DNA of 15,758 nucleotides from CAZJNX01 sp964547415 (GTDB lineage Bacteria > Pseudomonadota > Alphaproteobacteria > Rhizobiales > Amorphaceae), in NCBI GenBank assembly GCA_964547415.1, contig CAZJNX010000110.1:1-15758 (forward strand). Direction: 5' to 3'. The translations under genes and the position numbers were made by a program. The notes under the pieces are model-generated. The model was not told the origin of the DNA and searched no databases. It saw nothing but the letters and a program-made list of their open reading frames with translations. Each line of letters begins with the position of its first letter. The first letter of the stretch is position 1. Shown here one piece after another: positions 1-6,982 of the stretch.

Positions 1-801
1 GAACGGCTGGCGGAGGCCGCGGCCGGCAGCGGCTGGTTCCAGCTCTACGTCTCCGGCGATCCTTCGGTCACAGAAAGCCTCGTCTCGCGTGCCGACGCCG
101 CGGGATACCGCGTGATGATGGTGACCGCCGACGTTCCCGCCGCCGGAAAACGCGACCGGGACATCCGCAACCGTCTCAGTGTCCCATTCCGCGTCACCCC
201 AGACGTGCTGTTGCAGCTCATCGCCAATCCGACGTGGTCGCTCGCCAGCCTTCGCCACGGGAAGCCGAACGTTGCTAACTATTCGAGGCTCCTCAAAAGC
301 GCCACGTCCTATGCAGACGTGCAGAAGACGCTGATCACGCCGAGCTTCACCTGGGACGACCTGGGTCGCCTTCGCGACCGTTGGCACGGGCCGCTGCTGG
401 TAAAGGGTATCCTGCACCCCGAGGACGCGGCCCGATGCGTCGAGGCAGGCTGCGACGGCATCGTGGTATCGAACCACGGCGGACGTCAGGTCTCCTTCGG
501 TCCGTCCACGGTCGAGGCGCTGCCGCAGGTTGCGGAAGCAGTCGGCGGCCGCCTTCCGATCATTGTCGACAGCGGCGTGCGGCGGGGGGCGGATCTGCTG
601 CGCGCGAAAGCGCTCGGCGCGAGTTTCACGCTCGCGGGTCGCGCACTGGCCTTCGGCGTGGGTGCCGGAGGCGACGCCGGCGCCCGGCGAGCCTTCGAAA
701 TCCTCAAGCTGGAACTCGTGCGCGCGTTGGGCCAGTTCGGCTGTGCCTCCTTCCGCGACCTCGACCCCGCCGTCTTGAACGTCGGGTCGCGGCGCAGCTG
801 A
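1..801 (+). CDS. alpha-hydroxy-acid oxidizing protein, FMN-dependent (5' truncated by window edge)
   Basis: The reading frame is open from base 1, so the start lies outside the window; 266 C-terminal residues are visible. Family members oxidise L-2-hydroxy acids (lactate, glycolate or mandelate) to 2-oxo acids using FMN in a TIM barrel. Visible signatures in order are WFQLYV, the VTADVPAAGKRDRDIRN segment that follows the active-site region, LLVKGIL with the FMN-contacting Lys, SNHGGRQ with the catalytic His and substrate-binding Arg, and IVDSGVRRGADLL with LAGRALAFG, the FMN phosphate-binding end. The family usually has DGG where this one has DSG, and LDGAP after GGRQ where this one has VSFGP, so substrate preference cannot be named. 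It stops at a TGA and no terminator is evident after it. I am confident of the family, not of the substrate. Confidence 0.93.
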   Translation, partial: ERLAEAAAGSGWFQLYVSGDPSVTESLVSRADAAGYRVMMVTADVPAAGKRDRDIRNRLSVPFRVTPDVLLQLIANPTWSLASLRHGKPNVANYSRLLKSATSYADVQKTLITPSFTWDDLGRLRDRWHGPLLVKGILHPEDAARCVEAGCDGIVVSNHGGRQVSFGPSTVEALPQVAEAVGGRLPIIVDSGVRRGADLLRAKALGASFTLAGRALAFGVGAGGDAGARRAFEILKLELVRALGQFGCASFRDLDPAVLNVGSRRS

Positions 802-860
802 TCCGGTCACCGCCTCACTCACCGCGACCCCACCCGAGTTGAGGCTTTGAGAACCCACCC

Positions 861-1016
861 TCACTGCCAAGATAACGGGGCGCGAACAAACCGCCGTCCC
901 GTCGGGCGCTCGCACTCCATCAGCTTGCAGTAGGCGAGCCATAGGACGAACTCGGCGCGGCTCATGGCAAGCATGTCGCCGAGCGGGCGGCAGAGCCGAT
1001 CCGCAAGCGCGAACAT
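861..1016 (-). CDS. small phage-tail-like protein, 51 aa, probable prophage remnant
   Basis: This short minus-strand ORF starts with ATG and has a strong ribosome binding site, GGAGG, 8 bases upstream (plus-strand 1025-1029), which argues that it is or was a real gene. The protein begins MFALADRLCR and contains the segment MSRAEFVLWLAYCKLME. The pattern acidic-Phe-x-x-Trp-x-Ala-Tyr-x-x-Leu-x-x is one I associate with small tail assembly chaperone or minor tail proteins of lambda-like phages, encoded next to the tape-measure gene. Those proteins usually continue with an acidic stretch; here the C-terminus is basic and ends in LSWQ, so the 3' end may have been replaced. No other phage gene is visible nearby. 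The ORF looks likely; the function is a tentative recognition from memory. Confidence 0.5.
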   Translation of the reverse strand: MFALADRLCRPLGDMLAMSRAEFVLWLAYCKLMECERPTGRRFVRAPLSWQ

Positions 1017-1063
1017 TGATCGCGCCTCCGGATCGGCTAGCTGCGATGAATGACGCCGGCGTC

Positions 1064-1160
1064 GTCACCCGCCGCGGGGGCGCGTGGATCGAAACCCGCG
1101 TCCGCGCGCCGCGTGCCATCCTGCATCTGGTCCGCCCCCGTGCGGGGCATGCACCGACAC
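1064..1160 (+). CRISPR. relic type I-C-like CRISPR unit: repeat - 34-base spacer - degenerate repeat
   Basis: Repeat 1 (1064-1095) is 32 bases long, starts GTCACCC and ends CGTGGATCGAAAC. That length and that 3' end are the hallmarks of type I-C (Dvulg subtype) repeats; against the Desulfovibrio vulgaris I-C repeat as I remember it, I count 26 of 32 matches. A second, poorer copy (1130-1160) starts GTCCGCCCCCGTGCGGGG and ends CACCGACAC. The intervening 34 bases (1096-1129) match usual I-C spacer length. A further GTCGTCACCC, also found at 1061-1070, occurs at 1174-1183 and runs into a C tract and the assembly gap. With GAAAC as the repeat 3' end, the degenerate copy sits where a terminal repeat would. 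No cas genes are visible. One good repeat is thin evidence, so this may be a remnant or chance. Confidence 0.42.
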
Positions 1161-1195
1161 AAGGTGCCCGTGCGTCGTCACCCCCCCCCCCCCGG

Positions 1196-1205
1196 NNNNN
1201 NNNNN
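1196..1205. other. assembly gap (10 N) preceded by a 13-base C homopolymer
   Basis: Ten undetermined bases follow a run of 13 C (1181-1193) and GG. A fixed run of 10 N is commonly a scaffold join of unknown true length, so the two flanks may not be adjacent in the genome. The C tract may itself be a sequencing or assembly error. Any feature spanning this point is unreliable. Confidence 0.97.
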
Positions 1206-2261
1206 GGGCGAGGGAGTGAGCCGAGCGCCATACCGAAGGCTATGCGCTGCAGTGACATGGCCAGAAGAAGCGGAGCCTCGCCTCCGCGAGGGTTCTGGCT
1301 CTGGTGAAGGTTCGATGTCTGTTCCTTCTCGACCTTTTTTCCCTGTCGTCGAGGTGAACCGCTTGCCGCTCGTATTAGGCCAGTATAATCAAGGCGTTGT
1401 GCGCGCTGAACCAGAACTGCGCAGTCATGAGTTCCGGAGAATATCGGCCCCGAGAGACCGCTTTCGGGCCTCCTGGCGCAGGGCCAGTGCTAAGCCTCTC
1501 CTGCATAACCCTCGAAAACAACGGGAAAATCCGGCCGCACCCGGACCCGGAGAACGCTTTTTCGAAGGCAGCTGGCGGAGGGAGAGGGACCGGCGTCGAA
1601 CCTTCTCCACGCCCGTGGTTACGGCAATTACCCAACTTTGTCGTGATTGGCGACACCGCAGCCGTCGACCCTATCGCCCGCCCGCTTTCACATAGCGATC
1701 AGCATCTGATGACACCTGCATCGTTCCACCTTTCCGTGAGATAGCGTCTTCGACCGTTCCAGTGTGCCTCCGCAGGGAGCGGGTTGAAGGGCCCAATCCA
1801 ACGGAGGCTCTCTTCGCGTTTTCCGCCGGGGCTCCCCTCATTCCGTCCGGCGCGCGCCTGGCCTTGCTCTCCCCCGTCGCTCTAGTAGTGGCCGTCACCT
1901 TCCTGGTCGGACAGGCGCCCGGCGCTCGAGCCTGCGGCAGGTCAGGTGGAGCGGCTGCCCACGGATGCGGCTAATGCAAGGAGGCAGAGCGCGATCCGCA
2001 CACCCGGGTTTAGGGACGGCCTGGACATCGCCCGCATCACAAACTCGGCGAAACGAGCGATCCGGAACGCAGGTGCTCTGCGCGAAACGCAGGCTGGTGC
2101 ACCCGTGCAGGAATGCGTTACCTCGAACCCGCCTCCTGCGCGCTGGCTCTGTCTCGGGGCTCCCGCATCGAGGCTCCGCCCGCGTCGAAAGGGGGACGTC
2201 GCCGGTCCCCCGGAGCGAGAGCGTTCGTCAACCGGCCGTGTGCCGAAGGAGCAATTGGTCC
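1206..2261. other. gene-poor region with hairpins; no convincing CDS
   Basis: No ORF here has both a recognisable protein and a good start. A bulged hairpin lies at 1224-1248 (AGCGC paired with GCGCT, then ATA/TAT and CC/GG, loop GAA). A two-part stem lies at 1261-1298 (outer CCAGAA/TTCTGG, inner CCTCG/CGAGG); a T6 run follows only at 1335-1340, too far for a normal intrinsic terminator. A small hairpin lies at 1698-1710 (ATCAG/CTGAT). On the minus strand, about 1572-1601 resembles the 3' end of a tRNA but with a broken T arm. The stretch looks like degraded accessory DNA upstream of the antiporter gene. Confidence 0.5.
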
Positions 2262-3350
2262 ATGGACAAGACCGTCAACTCGCTCACGACAGTGATCGTG
2301 CCTCTCCTCACGGCCGCGTTCGTCGGCGCAGAGGTTCTTCACATCATTGACCTGAACTGGCTCGCGGTTCAGCTCCTCGCAGCGCTCCTTCTGATCGGCA
2401 CCGTGTTCTGCGCGGTTCATCACGCCGAGGTGATCGCACACTGGCTGGGAGAACCGATGGGTTCGCTGGTCCTCGCCCTTTCCGTGACGATCATCGAAGT
2501 CTCGATCATCATTTCCATCATGCTGCTGGGTCCCGAAGGAGGGTCCGAGGTCGCGCGGGACACTGTGTTCGCGGCGATGATGATCGTACTGACGGGGATC
2601 ATCGGGACATGTCTTCTGGTCGGCGGTATCCGACACCATGAGCAGGCGTTTCAGGCGAGAGGCGCGACGGGTGCTCTCAGCGTGCTGACCACGCTGGCCG
2701 TTCTCGCACTGATACTGCCGAACTTCACGGTTGCGGTGCCGGGGCCCTTCTACTCGCAGACGCAGCTTCTGACGGTCGGCGTCGCCTCCCTGACGCTGTA
2801 CTTGCTTTTCATCTTTGTTCAATCGATCCGCCACCGTGAATACTTCATGGACCCTGCGGAGCATGATGGGCTCGGCCATCGGAGCCGGCTGCCGGCGCCG
2901 GTCGTCCTCACCAGCGCAGTCCTCCTCATTGTGTCGCTCGTCGGGGTCGTCCTCATCGCCGAGGGGCTGTCTCCGGCAGTGGAGCGCGCCATCCTCTCCG
3001 CGGGCCTTCCGCTCTCCTTCGTCGGCGTCGTCATTGCTGCGGTGATCCTGCTGCCAGAGGCTATCGCCAGCATCCGCGCGGCGCGGAAGAACCGCATCCA
3101 GCAGAGCCTCAACCTCGCCGTCGGATCGGCCCTCGCCAGCATCGGGCTCACGATCCCGGCCGTCGCGATTGCCTCCGTCCTCCTCGACGTTCCGCTCGGT
3201 CTCGGGCTCGAGGGAGAGCACATGGTGCTATTGATCCTCGCCCTTTTCGTCTCGAGCCTGACCGTCGCTATGGGGCGGACGACGCTGCTTCAAGGCGGCG
3301 TTCATCTCGTGATTTTCATGAGCTTTCTCATTATCGCCGCGGTTCCCTAA
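2262..3350 (+). CDS. chaA: ChaA-type sodium/potassium/calcium:proton antiporter
   Basis: This predicted 362-residue inner-membrane protein matches the length of E. coli ChaA (366) and has its layout, about 11 hydrophobic segments. ChaA-type CaCA antiporters exchange cytoplasmic Ca2+, Na+ or K+ for protons and help with salt and alkaline tolerance. The first alpha repeat is seen at residues 61-90 (GEPMGSLVLALSVTIIEVS, with the ion-site acid Glu79). The second is at residues 265-300 (PEAIASIRAARKNRIQQSLN, acid Glu266, followed by VGSALASIGLTIP). A hydrophilic loop near 188-212 separates the halves. The frame is open upstream to 1965, but the ATG at 2262 is preferred because AAGGAG lies 10 bases before it and the upstream peptide is basic and unlike any transporter N-terminus. 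The gene stands alone, 205 bases before the next one. A closely related Ca2+/H+ exchanger is the only serious alternative. Confidence 0.93.
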   Translation: MDKTVNSLTTVIVPLLTAAFVGAEVLHIIDLNWLAVQLLAALLLIGTVFCAVHHAEVIAHWLGEPMGSLVLALSVTIIEVSIIISIMLLGPEGGSEVARDTVFAAMMIVLTGIIGTCLLVGGIRHHEQAFQARGATGALSVLTTLAVLALILPNFTVAVPGPFYSQTQLLTVGVASLTLYLLFIFVQSIRHREYFMDPAEHDGLGHRSRLPAPVVLTSAVLLIVSLVGVVLIAEGLSPAVERAILSAGLPLSFVGVVIAAVILLPEAIASIRAARKNRIQQSLNLAVGSALASIGLTIPAVAIASVLLDVPLGLGLEGEHMVLLILALFVSSLTVAMGRTTLLQGGVHLVIFMSFLIIAAVP

Positions 3351-3555
3351 CGTCACCATATTCTTCGAGGACGGACTTGCAGCCATCTTAATTCTGCGTT
3401 AATATTTGGTAGCTAGGCCGTGATCCAATAGAGGTATATGTTCCAGTGCAGGCTTCATCGTGATGCGTCGAGGCTGCAGACCGCTTGACATTTGCGACAT
3501 TATAAGATTGAGGCCATTACGCATTATGCGACCCTCCAGTGGAAGGATCGATTAG
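3351..3555 (+). promoter_or_regulatory. AT-richer leader, probable promoter region of the acylase-gadB-mdtNOP block
   Basis: This 205-base intergenic stretch is visibly richer in A and T than its surroundings and precedes seven closely packed genes, so the main promoter is expected here. A perfect TTGACA lies at 3485-3490, but the best TATA-like element (TATAAG, 3501-3506) is only 10 bases downstream, too close for a sigma-70 pair. A weaker pair is TTGGTA at 3406-3411 with TAGAGG at 3429-3434, spacing 17. The ribosome binding site GGAAGGA at 3541-3547 serves the gene at 3556. Exact promoter elements are not settled. Confidence 0.4.
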
Positions 3556-4701
3556 ATGTGTACTTCATTGGCTATCCGCGATGTGACAGGATCCGTGTAT
3601 TTCGGGCGAACTCTTGAGTTGACGGTGTCGCTCCCCTACCATGTCATCTTCACGCCTCCGGGAAATGTCTTTCTCTCTCATGTCGAGGGATACTCCGAGC
3701 TCTCGTTCGCAGCCGAACGATCATTCATCAGCGTCAGCGTACCAGCTCGGCCGCCCACCGAAGGAGCGCCGCTGACAATCGCTGATATGAAGGTTCTGGA
3801 GGGGCTCAATACTGCAGGGCTTACCTTCAGTCTGCTATCCTATCCCGCTGCCGGCGGGAAGCGGCAAGCGATCGACGTCACGAAAGCTGTCCTCTCCGCC
3901 TCCGACCTGGGGAGCTGGGTGCTGGGGCAGTTCGCAAGCGTCGCCGAGACCAAGGATGCACTGGCACGTCAGCCGGTGCTGCTGGAACCGATTGCTCTTC
4001 TCGGCGGTGTCGAATCGCCGTTCCACTACGTCGTCCACGACACAACCGGCGCCTCGCTCGTCATCGAGTTCGAGGGCGGTGAGATGCGGCTCCACGACAA
4101 TCCCGTCGGCGTGATGACGAACGGGCCGTCCTTCGGTTGGCATCTCACCAATCTCGACAATTACACGTTTCTCACCAACGTCGACAGGTCGACGGCGACC
4201 TTCGGCGATTACCAGGCGCAGCAGCCGGATTCGGGTATTGCGACGGCCGGTCTCCCCTCGTCCAACACTTCCGTCGGACGCTTCGTGCGAGCGACGTACT
4301 ACACGCAGTTCACCGAACCCGCGTCGACCGCCGATGACGCCGTCCGGGCTCTCGCCCATGTCATGAACAATTTCGACCGGCCCCGCGGCCTCACCATCGA
4401 TTACCCGGGGGAGGGTGGCGGACACCTGGAAGTCGCCGGGCTGGCCGCCGATACCACGACGGCTTATGCGACCGAGTTCACGTCCTGGACGAACCTTTCG
4501 GATCTCGGGCGCAAGCAGTTCTTTATTCGCGACTACACGAGCCTCAACTTCGTCCGCTTCGATCTTCCGCGGCTCGCCGGCCTCGACGAGCCGCGGGTCA
4601 TTCCTCTCGCGCTGCTGACTGACATCGACTTCGACGGCACGGAGCGGCTTCGAGACGCGCATCCGCATCAACAATCACCCACACCCGCCGAGGAAGGCTG
4701 A
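3556..4701 (+). CDS. cytoplasmic choloylglycine hydrolase / penicillin V acylase family Ntn-hydrolase
   Basis: This 381-residue enzyme begins Met-Cys-Thr, so removal of Met exposes Cys2 as the N-terminal nucleophile; there is no signal peptide and the enzyme should be cytoplasmic. Family members hydrolyse linear amide bonds in conjugated bile salts, penicillin V or N-acyl homoserine lactones. Visible active-site candidates are Cys2, Arg18 in FGRTLEL, Asn85 in GLNTAG, Asn189 in VMTNGPSF, and Arg242 or Arg245 in VGRFVRA. The position of Asp21 in bile salt hydrolases is Glu21 here. The protein is somewhat longer than Gram-positive members (about 320-340 residues). GGAAGGA ends 8 bases before the ATG, and the need for Cys2 fixes this start. 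The stop is 4 bases before gadB, whose ribosome binding site lies in the end of this gene, so the two are almost certainly cotranscribed. The natural substrate is unknown; in a non-gut alphaproteobacterium an acyl-amino acid or acyl-lactone is more plausible than bile. Confidence 0.9.
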   Translation: MCTSLAIRDVTGSVYFGRTLELTVSLPYHVIFTPPGNVFLSHVEGYSELSFAAERSFISVSVPARPPTEGAPLTIADMKVLEGLNTAGLTFSLLSYPAAGGKRQAIDVTKAVLSASDLGSWVLGQFASVAETKDALARQPVLLEPIALLGGVESPFHYVVHDTTGASLVIEFEGGEMRLHDNPVGVMTNGPSFGWHLTNLDNYTFLTNVDRSTATFGDYQAQQPDSGIATAGLPSSNTSVGRFVRATYYTQFTEPASTADDAVRALAHVMNNFDRPRGLTIDYPGEGGGHLEVAGLAADTTTAYATEFTSWTNLSDLGRKQFFIRDYTSLNFVRFDLPRLAGLDEPRVIPLALLTDIDFDGTERLRDAHPHQQSPTPAEEG

Positions 4702-4705
4702 ACCG

Positions 4706-6100
4706 ATGGCGCAAGACGTCCGGGACGCACCCGACAGCATCAACGACGAGCTCTACGGTGCGGGATCGCTCGGCTCCGCACTGCCCAAGACTGAGTTTCC
4801 GAATGACGAGCGGGATCCGCGACGCATCTACGCCGCGGTGCGTGACGAGCTCATGTTGGACGGCAATGCGCGCCAGAATCTCGCCACCTTCTGCCAGACC
4901 TGGGAGGAGGACGAGATCCATCGGCTAATGGACGACTGCATCGACAAGAACATGGTCGACAAGGACGAGTATCCGCAGACGGCAGAGATCGAGGCGCGCT
5001 GCGTGACGATGCTGTCCGACCTTTGGAACGCACCGGGAGGCGGTCCCGGCGTCGGCTGCTCGACCACCGGCTCGAGCGAAGCGGCAATGCTCGGCGGTCT
5101 CGCTATGAAGCGGCGCTGGGAGGCACGCCAGCGCGCAGCAGGAAAACCGACGGACAAGCCAAATCTCGTCACGGGCCCGGTTCAGGTGTGCTGGCACAAG
5201 TTCGCGCGGTACTGGGACGTGGAGCATCGGGAGATCCCCATGGAGGATGGACGTCTCCTGATGACCCCCGAGGAGGTGCTCAAGCGCTGCGATGAGAACA
5301 CAATCGGCGTCGTCCCGACCCTCGGCGTGACCTTCACCGGAGAGTTCGAGCCGGTAAAGGCGGTGAGCGAGGCCCTCGACGAGCACGAGAAGAAAACCGG
5401 TCTCGACATCCCGATCCACGTGGACGGCGCGTCGGGCGGATTTCTCGCCCCATTCTGCGCGCCCAGCCTCGTCTGGGACTTCCGTCTGCCACGGGTCCGG
5501 TCGATCAACGCGTCGGGCCACAAGTTCGGACTGGCGCCGCTCGGCTGCGGCTGGATCCTGTGGCGGGAGGAAAAGGACCTTCCGGACGAGATGGTGTTCT
5601 GGGTGAACTATCTCGGCGGCAACATGCGCGACATCGCGCTAAACTTCTCGCGTCCGGGCGGGCAGATCGTATGCCAGTATTACAATTTCGTCCGTCTCGG
5701 CCGGGATGGTTATCGTAAGATACACGATGCCTGTTACCAGAGCGCCGCCTATCTCTCAAACGAGATCGAAAGGATGGGACCGTTTGAGATCATTTACGGC
5801 GGCGATCCGAACGAGGGTATTCCGGCTGTGTCATGGCGATTGAGGTCGGATGCGAAGGTGGGCTTTTCCCTGTACGACCTCGCAGACCGGCTGCGTGTGC
5901 GAGGCTGGCAGGTGCCTGCGTACACCCTGCCGCCTGATCGCGAGTCGGAGACGATCCAGCGGATCCTCGTGCGCAACGGCGTGAGCTTCGATCTCTGCTC
6001 ACTGCTTATCGACCACATGAAAGACGCTCTGGGCCACTTCGAGGCCCATCCGGTGAAGGTTTCGTTGACAGAAAAGGAAGCATCGGGCTTCAGCCACTGA
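4706..6100 (+). CDS. gadB: glutamate decarboxylase, PLP-dependent
   Basis: The 464-residue protein, against 466 in E. coli GadB, converts L-glutamate to GABA and CO2 with uptake of a cytoplasmic proton, the core reaction of glutamate-dependent acid resistance. Seen in order are FPNDERDPR near the N-terminus, GCSTTGSSEAAMLGGLAMKRRW (PLP phosphate site, about 118-139), PIHVDGASGGFLAPF with Asp240 for the PLP ring nitrogen, and SINASGHKFGLAPLGCGW with Lys273 as the PLP Schiff-base lysine. YLGGNMRDIALNFSRPG follows. The last residue is His (GFSH), recalling the near-terminal His465 that closes the E. coli enzyme at neutral pH. GAGGAAGG at 4690-4697 precedes the ATG. It lies 4 bases after the acylase gene and 39 before the next. 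No GadC glutamate/GABA antiporter is present in the window, so export of GABA must use another system or GABA may be metabolised. Confidence 0.97.
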   Translation: MAQDVRDAPDSINDELYGAGSLGSALPKTEFPNDERDPRRIYAAVRDELMLDGNARQNLATFCQTWEEDEIHRLMDDCIDKNMVDKDEYPQTAEIEARCVTMLSDLWNAPGGGPGVGCSTTGSSEAAMLGGLAMKRRWEARQRAAGKPTDKPNLVTGPVQVCWHKFARYWDVEHREIPMEDGRLLMTPEEVLKRCDENTIGVVPTLGVTFTGEFEPVKAVSEALDEHEKKTGLDIPIHVDGASGGFLAPFCAPSLVWDFRLPRVRSINASGHKFGLAPLGCGWILWREEKDLPDEMVFWVNYLGGNMRDIALNFSRPGGQIVCQYYNFVRLGRDGYRKIHDACYQSAAYLSNEIERMGPFEIIYGGDPNEGIPAVSWRLRSDAKVGFSLYDLADRLRVRGWQVPAYTLPPDRESETIQRILVRNGVSFDLCSLLIDHMKDALGHFEAHPVKVSLTEKEASGFSH

Positions 6101-6139
6101 CGCCCACGTCTCGTCTGTTTTGTGATCGGAGGGACGCTC

Positions 6140-6982
6140 TTGCACGTCCACGCGTCGGCGGAACTCCAAGCGCAGGGACCCTGGCCGTTCGTCACGCTGA
6201 AGCGCGTACGACGGAACGGCCACCTGCGTGTCTGGCGGGCCCGCTCGCACCGCAAGGGGCTGGAGCGGCTGGCGCGCGGGCTGAGGGAGGCGGACGTGCC
6301 GCCTTGGCAGACCGCCGACTATAACCGGATCATCGGGGCGCTGTTCGCCCTCGGCTCCGTCCTCTTCATGGCGGGCAGCGCGCTCGCGCTCGTCAATGCC
6401 GCCTTCGGCTGGCCGAGCGGCCGCGTCATCAACATCACCTTCTTTCTCGGGTCGATCCCGTTCACGACGGCCGCCGCCATGCAACACTTTCAGGCCGCGA
6501 ACGCGGGCGACCTCGCGGCGGGTACGGGTGCGCGGATCCGTGCGGGCATCAAGATCGTCGGCTGGCAGCCGCGCAGCGCCGGATGGCAGAGCACGTTCAC
6601 GCAGCTTCTCGGAACGCTGGCCTTCAACATCAACACGTTCGACGCCATCGATCCGCCGGCAGCGGCGGCTATGCAGGACCTCGTGATCTGGCTTCCCGGC
6701 CTTGTGGGCTCGGTCCTGTTCCTCGTTTCCGGCGCGCTCGCCTATGTCGAGGCCGGCCACGCGTATGTGAGCTGGCGGCCCGGGGAACTCGGCTGGCGGA
6801 TCGCCTTCGTCAACCTGATCGGTTGCATCGCCTTCATGACCGCCGGGATCCTGTCCTTCGTGCCCACCGGTCCCGAGCCCGGGTGGATCGCCGCGGCCGC
6901 CTTCGCGCACCTGGGGATCGGGGCGTTCTGTTTTTTCGTGGGCGCAGTCCTGATGATGCGAGAGAGCCGTCTTGCCGGGTGA
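6140..6982 (+). CDS. unrecognised integral membrane protein with three tandem two-helix repeats
   Basis: I do not recognise a named family with certainty; it is reminiscent of YrhK-like membrane proteins. Start choice: TTG at 6140 has GGAGGG 6 bases upstream; a GTG at 6122 is in frame but sits ahead of that site and lacks one of its own. From the TTG the protein is 280 residues. Residues 1-60 are hydrophilic and strongly basic (TLKRVRRNGHLRVWRARSHRK) and probably cytoplasmic. The rest holds about six helices in three similar hairpins: IIGALFALGSVLFMAGS with ITFFLGSIPF, FTQLLGTLAFNINTF with LVGSVLFLVSGALAYVE, and FVNLIGCIAFMTAGI with LGIGAFCFFVGAVLMM. The second and third repeats also share a leading GW. 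It lies between gadB and the mdtNOP block and overlaps the next ORF, so it is part of the same transcription unit. No catalytic residues are apparent; a transport or stress-sensing role is only a guess. Confidence 0.85.
   Translation: MHVHASAELQAQGPWPFVTLKRVRRNGHLRVWRARSHRKGLERLARGLREADVPPWQTADYNRIIGALFALGSVLFMAGSALALVNAAFGWPSGRVINITFFLGSIPFTTAAAMQHFQAANAGDLAAGTGARIRAGIKIVGWQPRSAGWQSTFTQLLGTLAFNINTFDAIDPPAAAAMQDLVIWLPGLVGSVLFLVSGALAYVEAGHAYVSWRPGELGWRIAFVNLIGCIAFMTAGILSFVPTGPEPGWIAAAAFAHLGIGAFCFFVGAVLMMRESRLAG

Noticed and set aside
1572..1601. Functional tRNA gene on the minus strand
   Set aside because: No anticodon arm or 5' acceptor strand can be paired, and the T arm is interrupted.
1084..1695. 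203-codon ORF spanning the gap
   Set aside because: It reads through undetermined bases and a C homopolymer, is Arg/Pro-rich and overlaps the CRISPR-like repeats.
1762..1974. 70-codon plus-strand ORF with one hydrophobic stretch
   Set aside because: The start is unsupported and no family is recognisable; the hydrophobic part can arise by chance in GC-rich DNA.
1965..2261. N-terminal extension of the antiporter reading frame
   Set aside because: The peptide is Arg/Ser-rich without transporter character, and the ATG at 2262 has a ribosome site and gives the normal ChaA length.
2118..3221. Long minus-strand ORF opposite the antiporter gene
   Set aside because: The product is dominated by Arg, Asp, Glu and Gly, the usual shadow of a GC-rich membrane-protein gene.
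3485..3506. TTGACA/TATAAG as a sigma-70 promoter
   Set aside because: The spacing is only 10 bases, whereas 16-18 is needed; kept only as a note in the leader entry.
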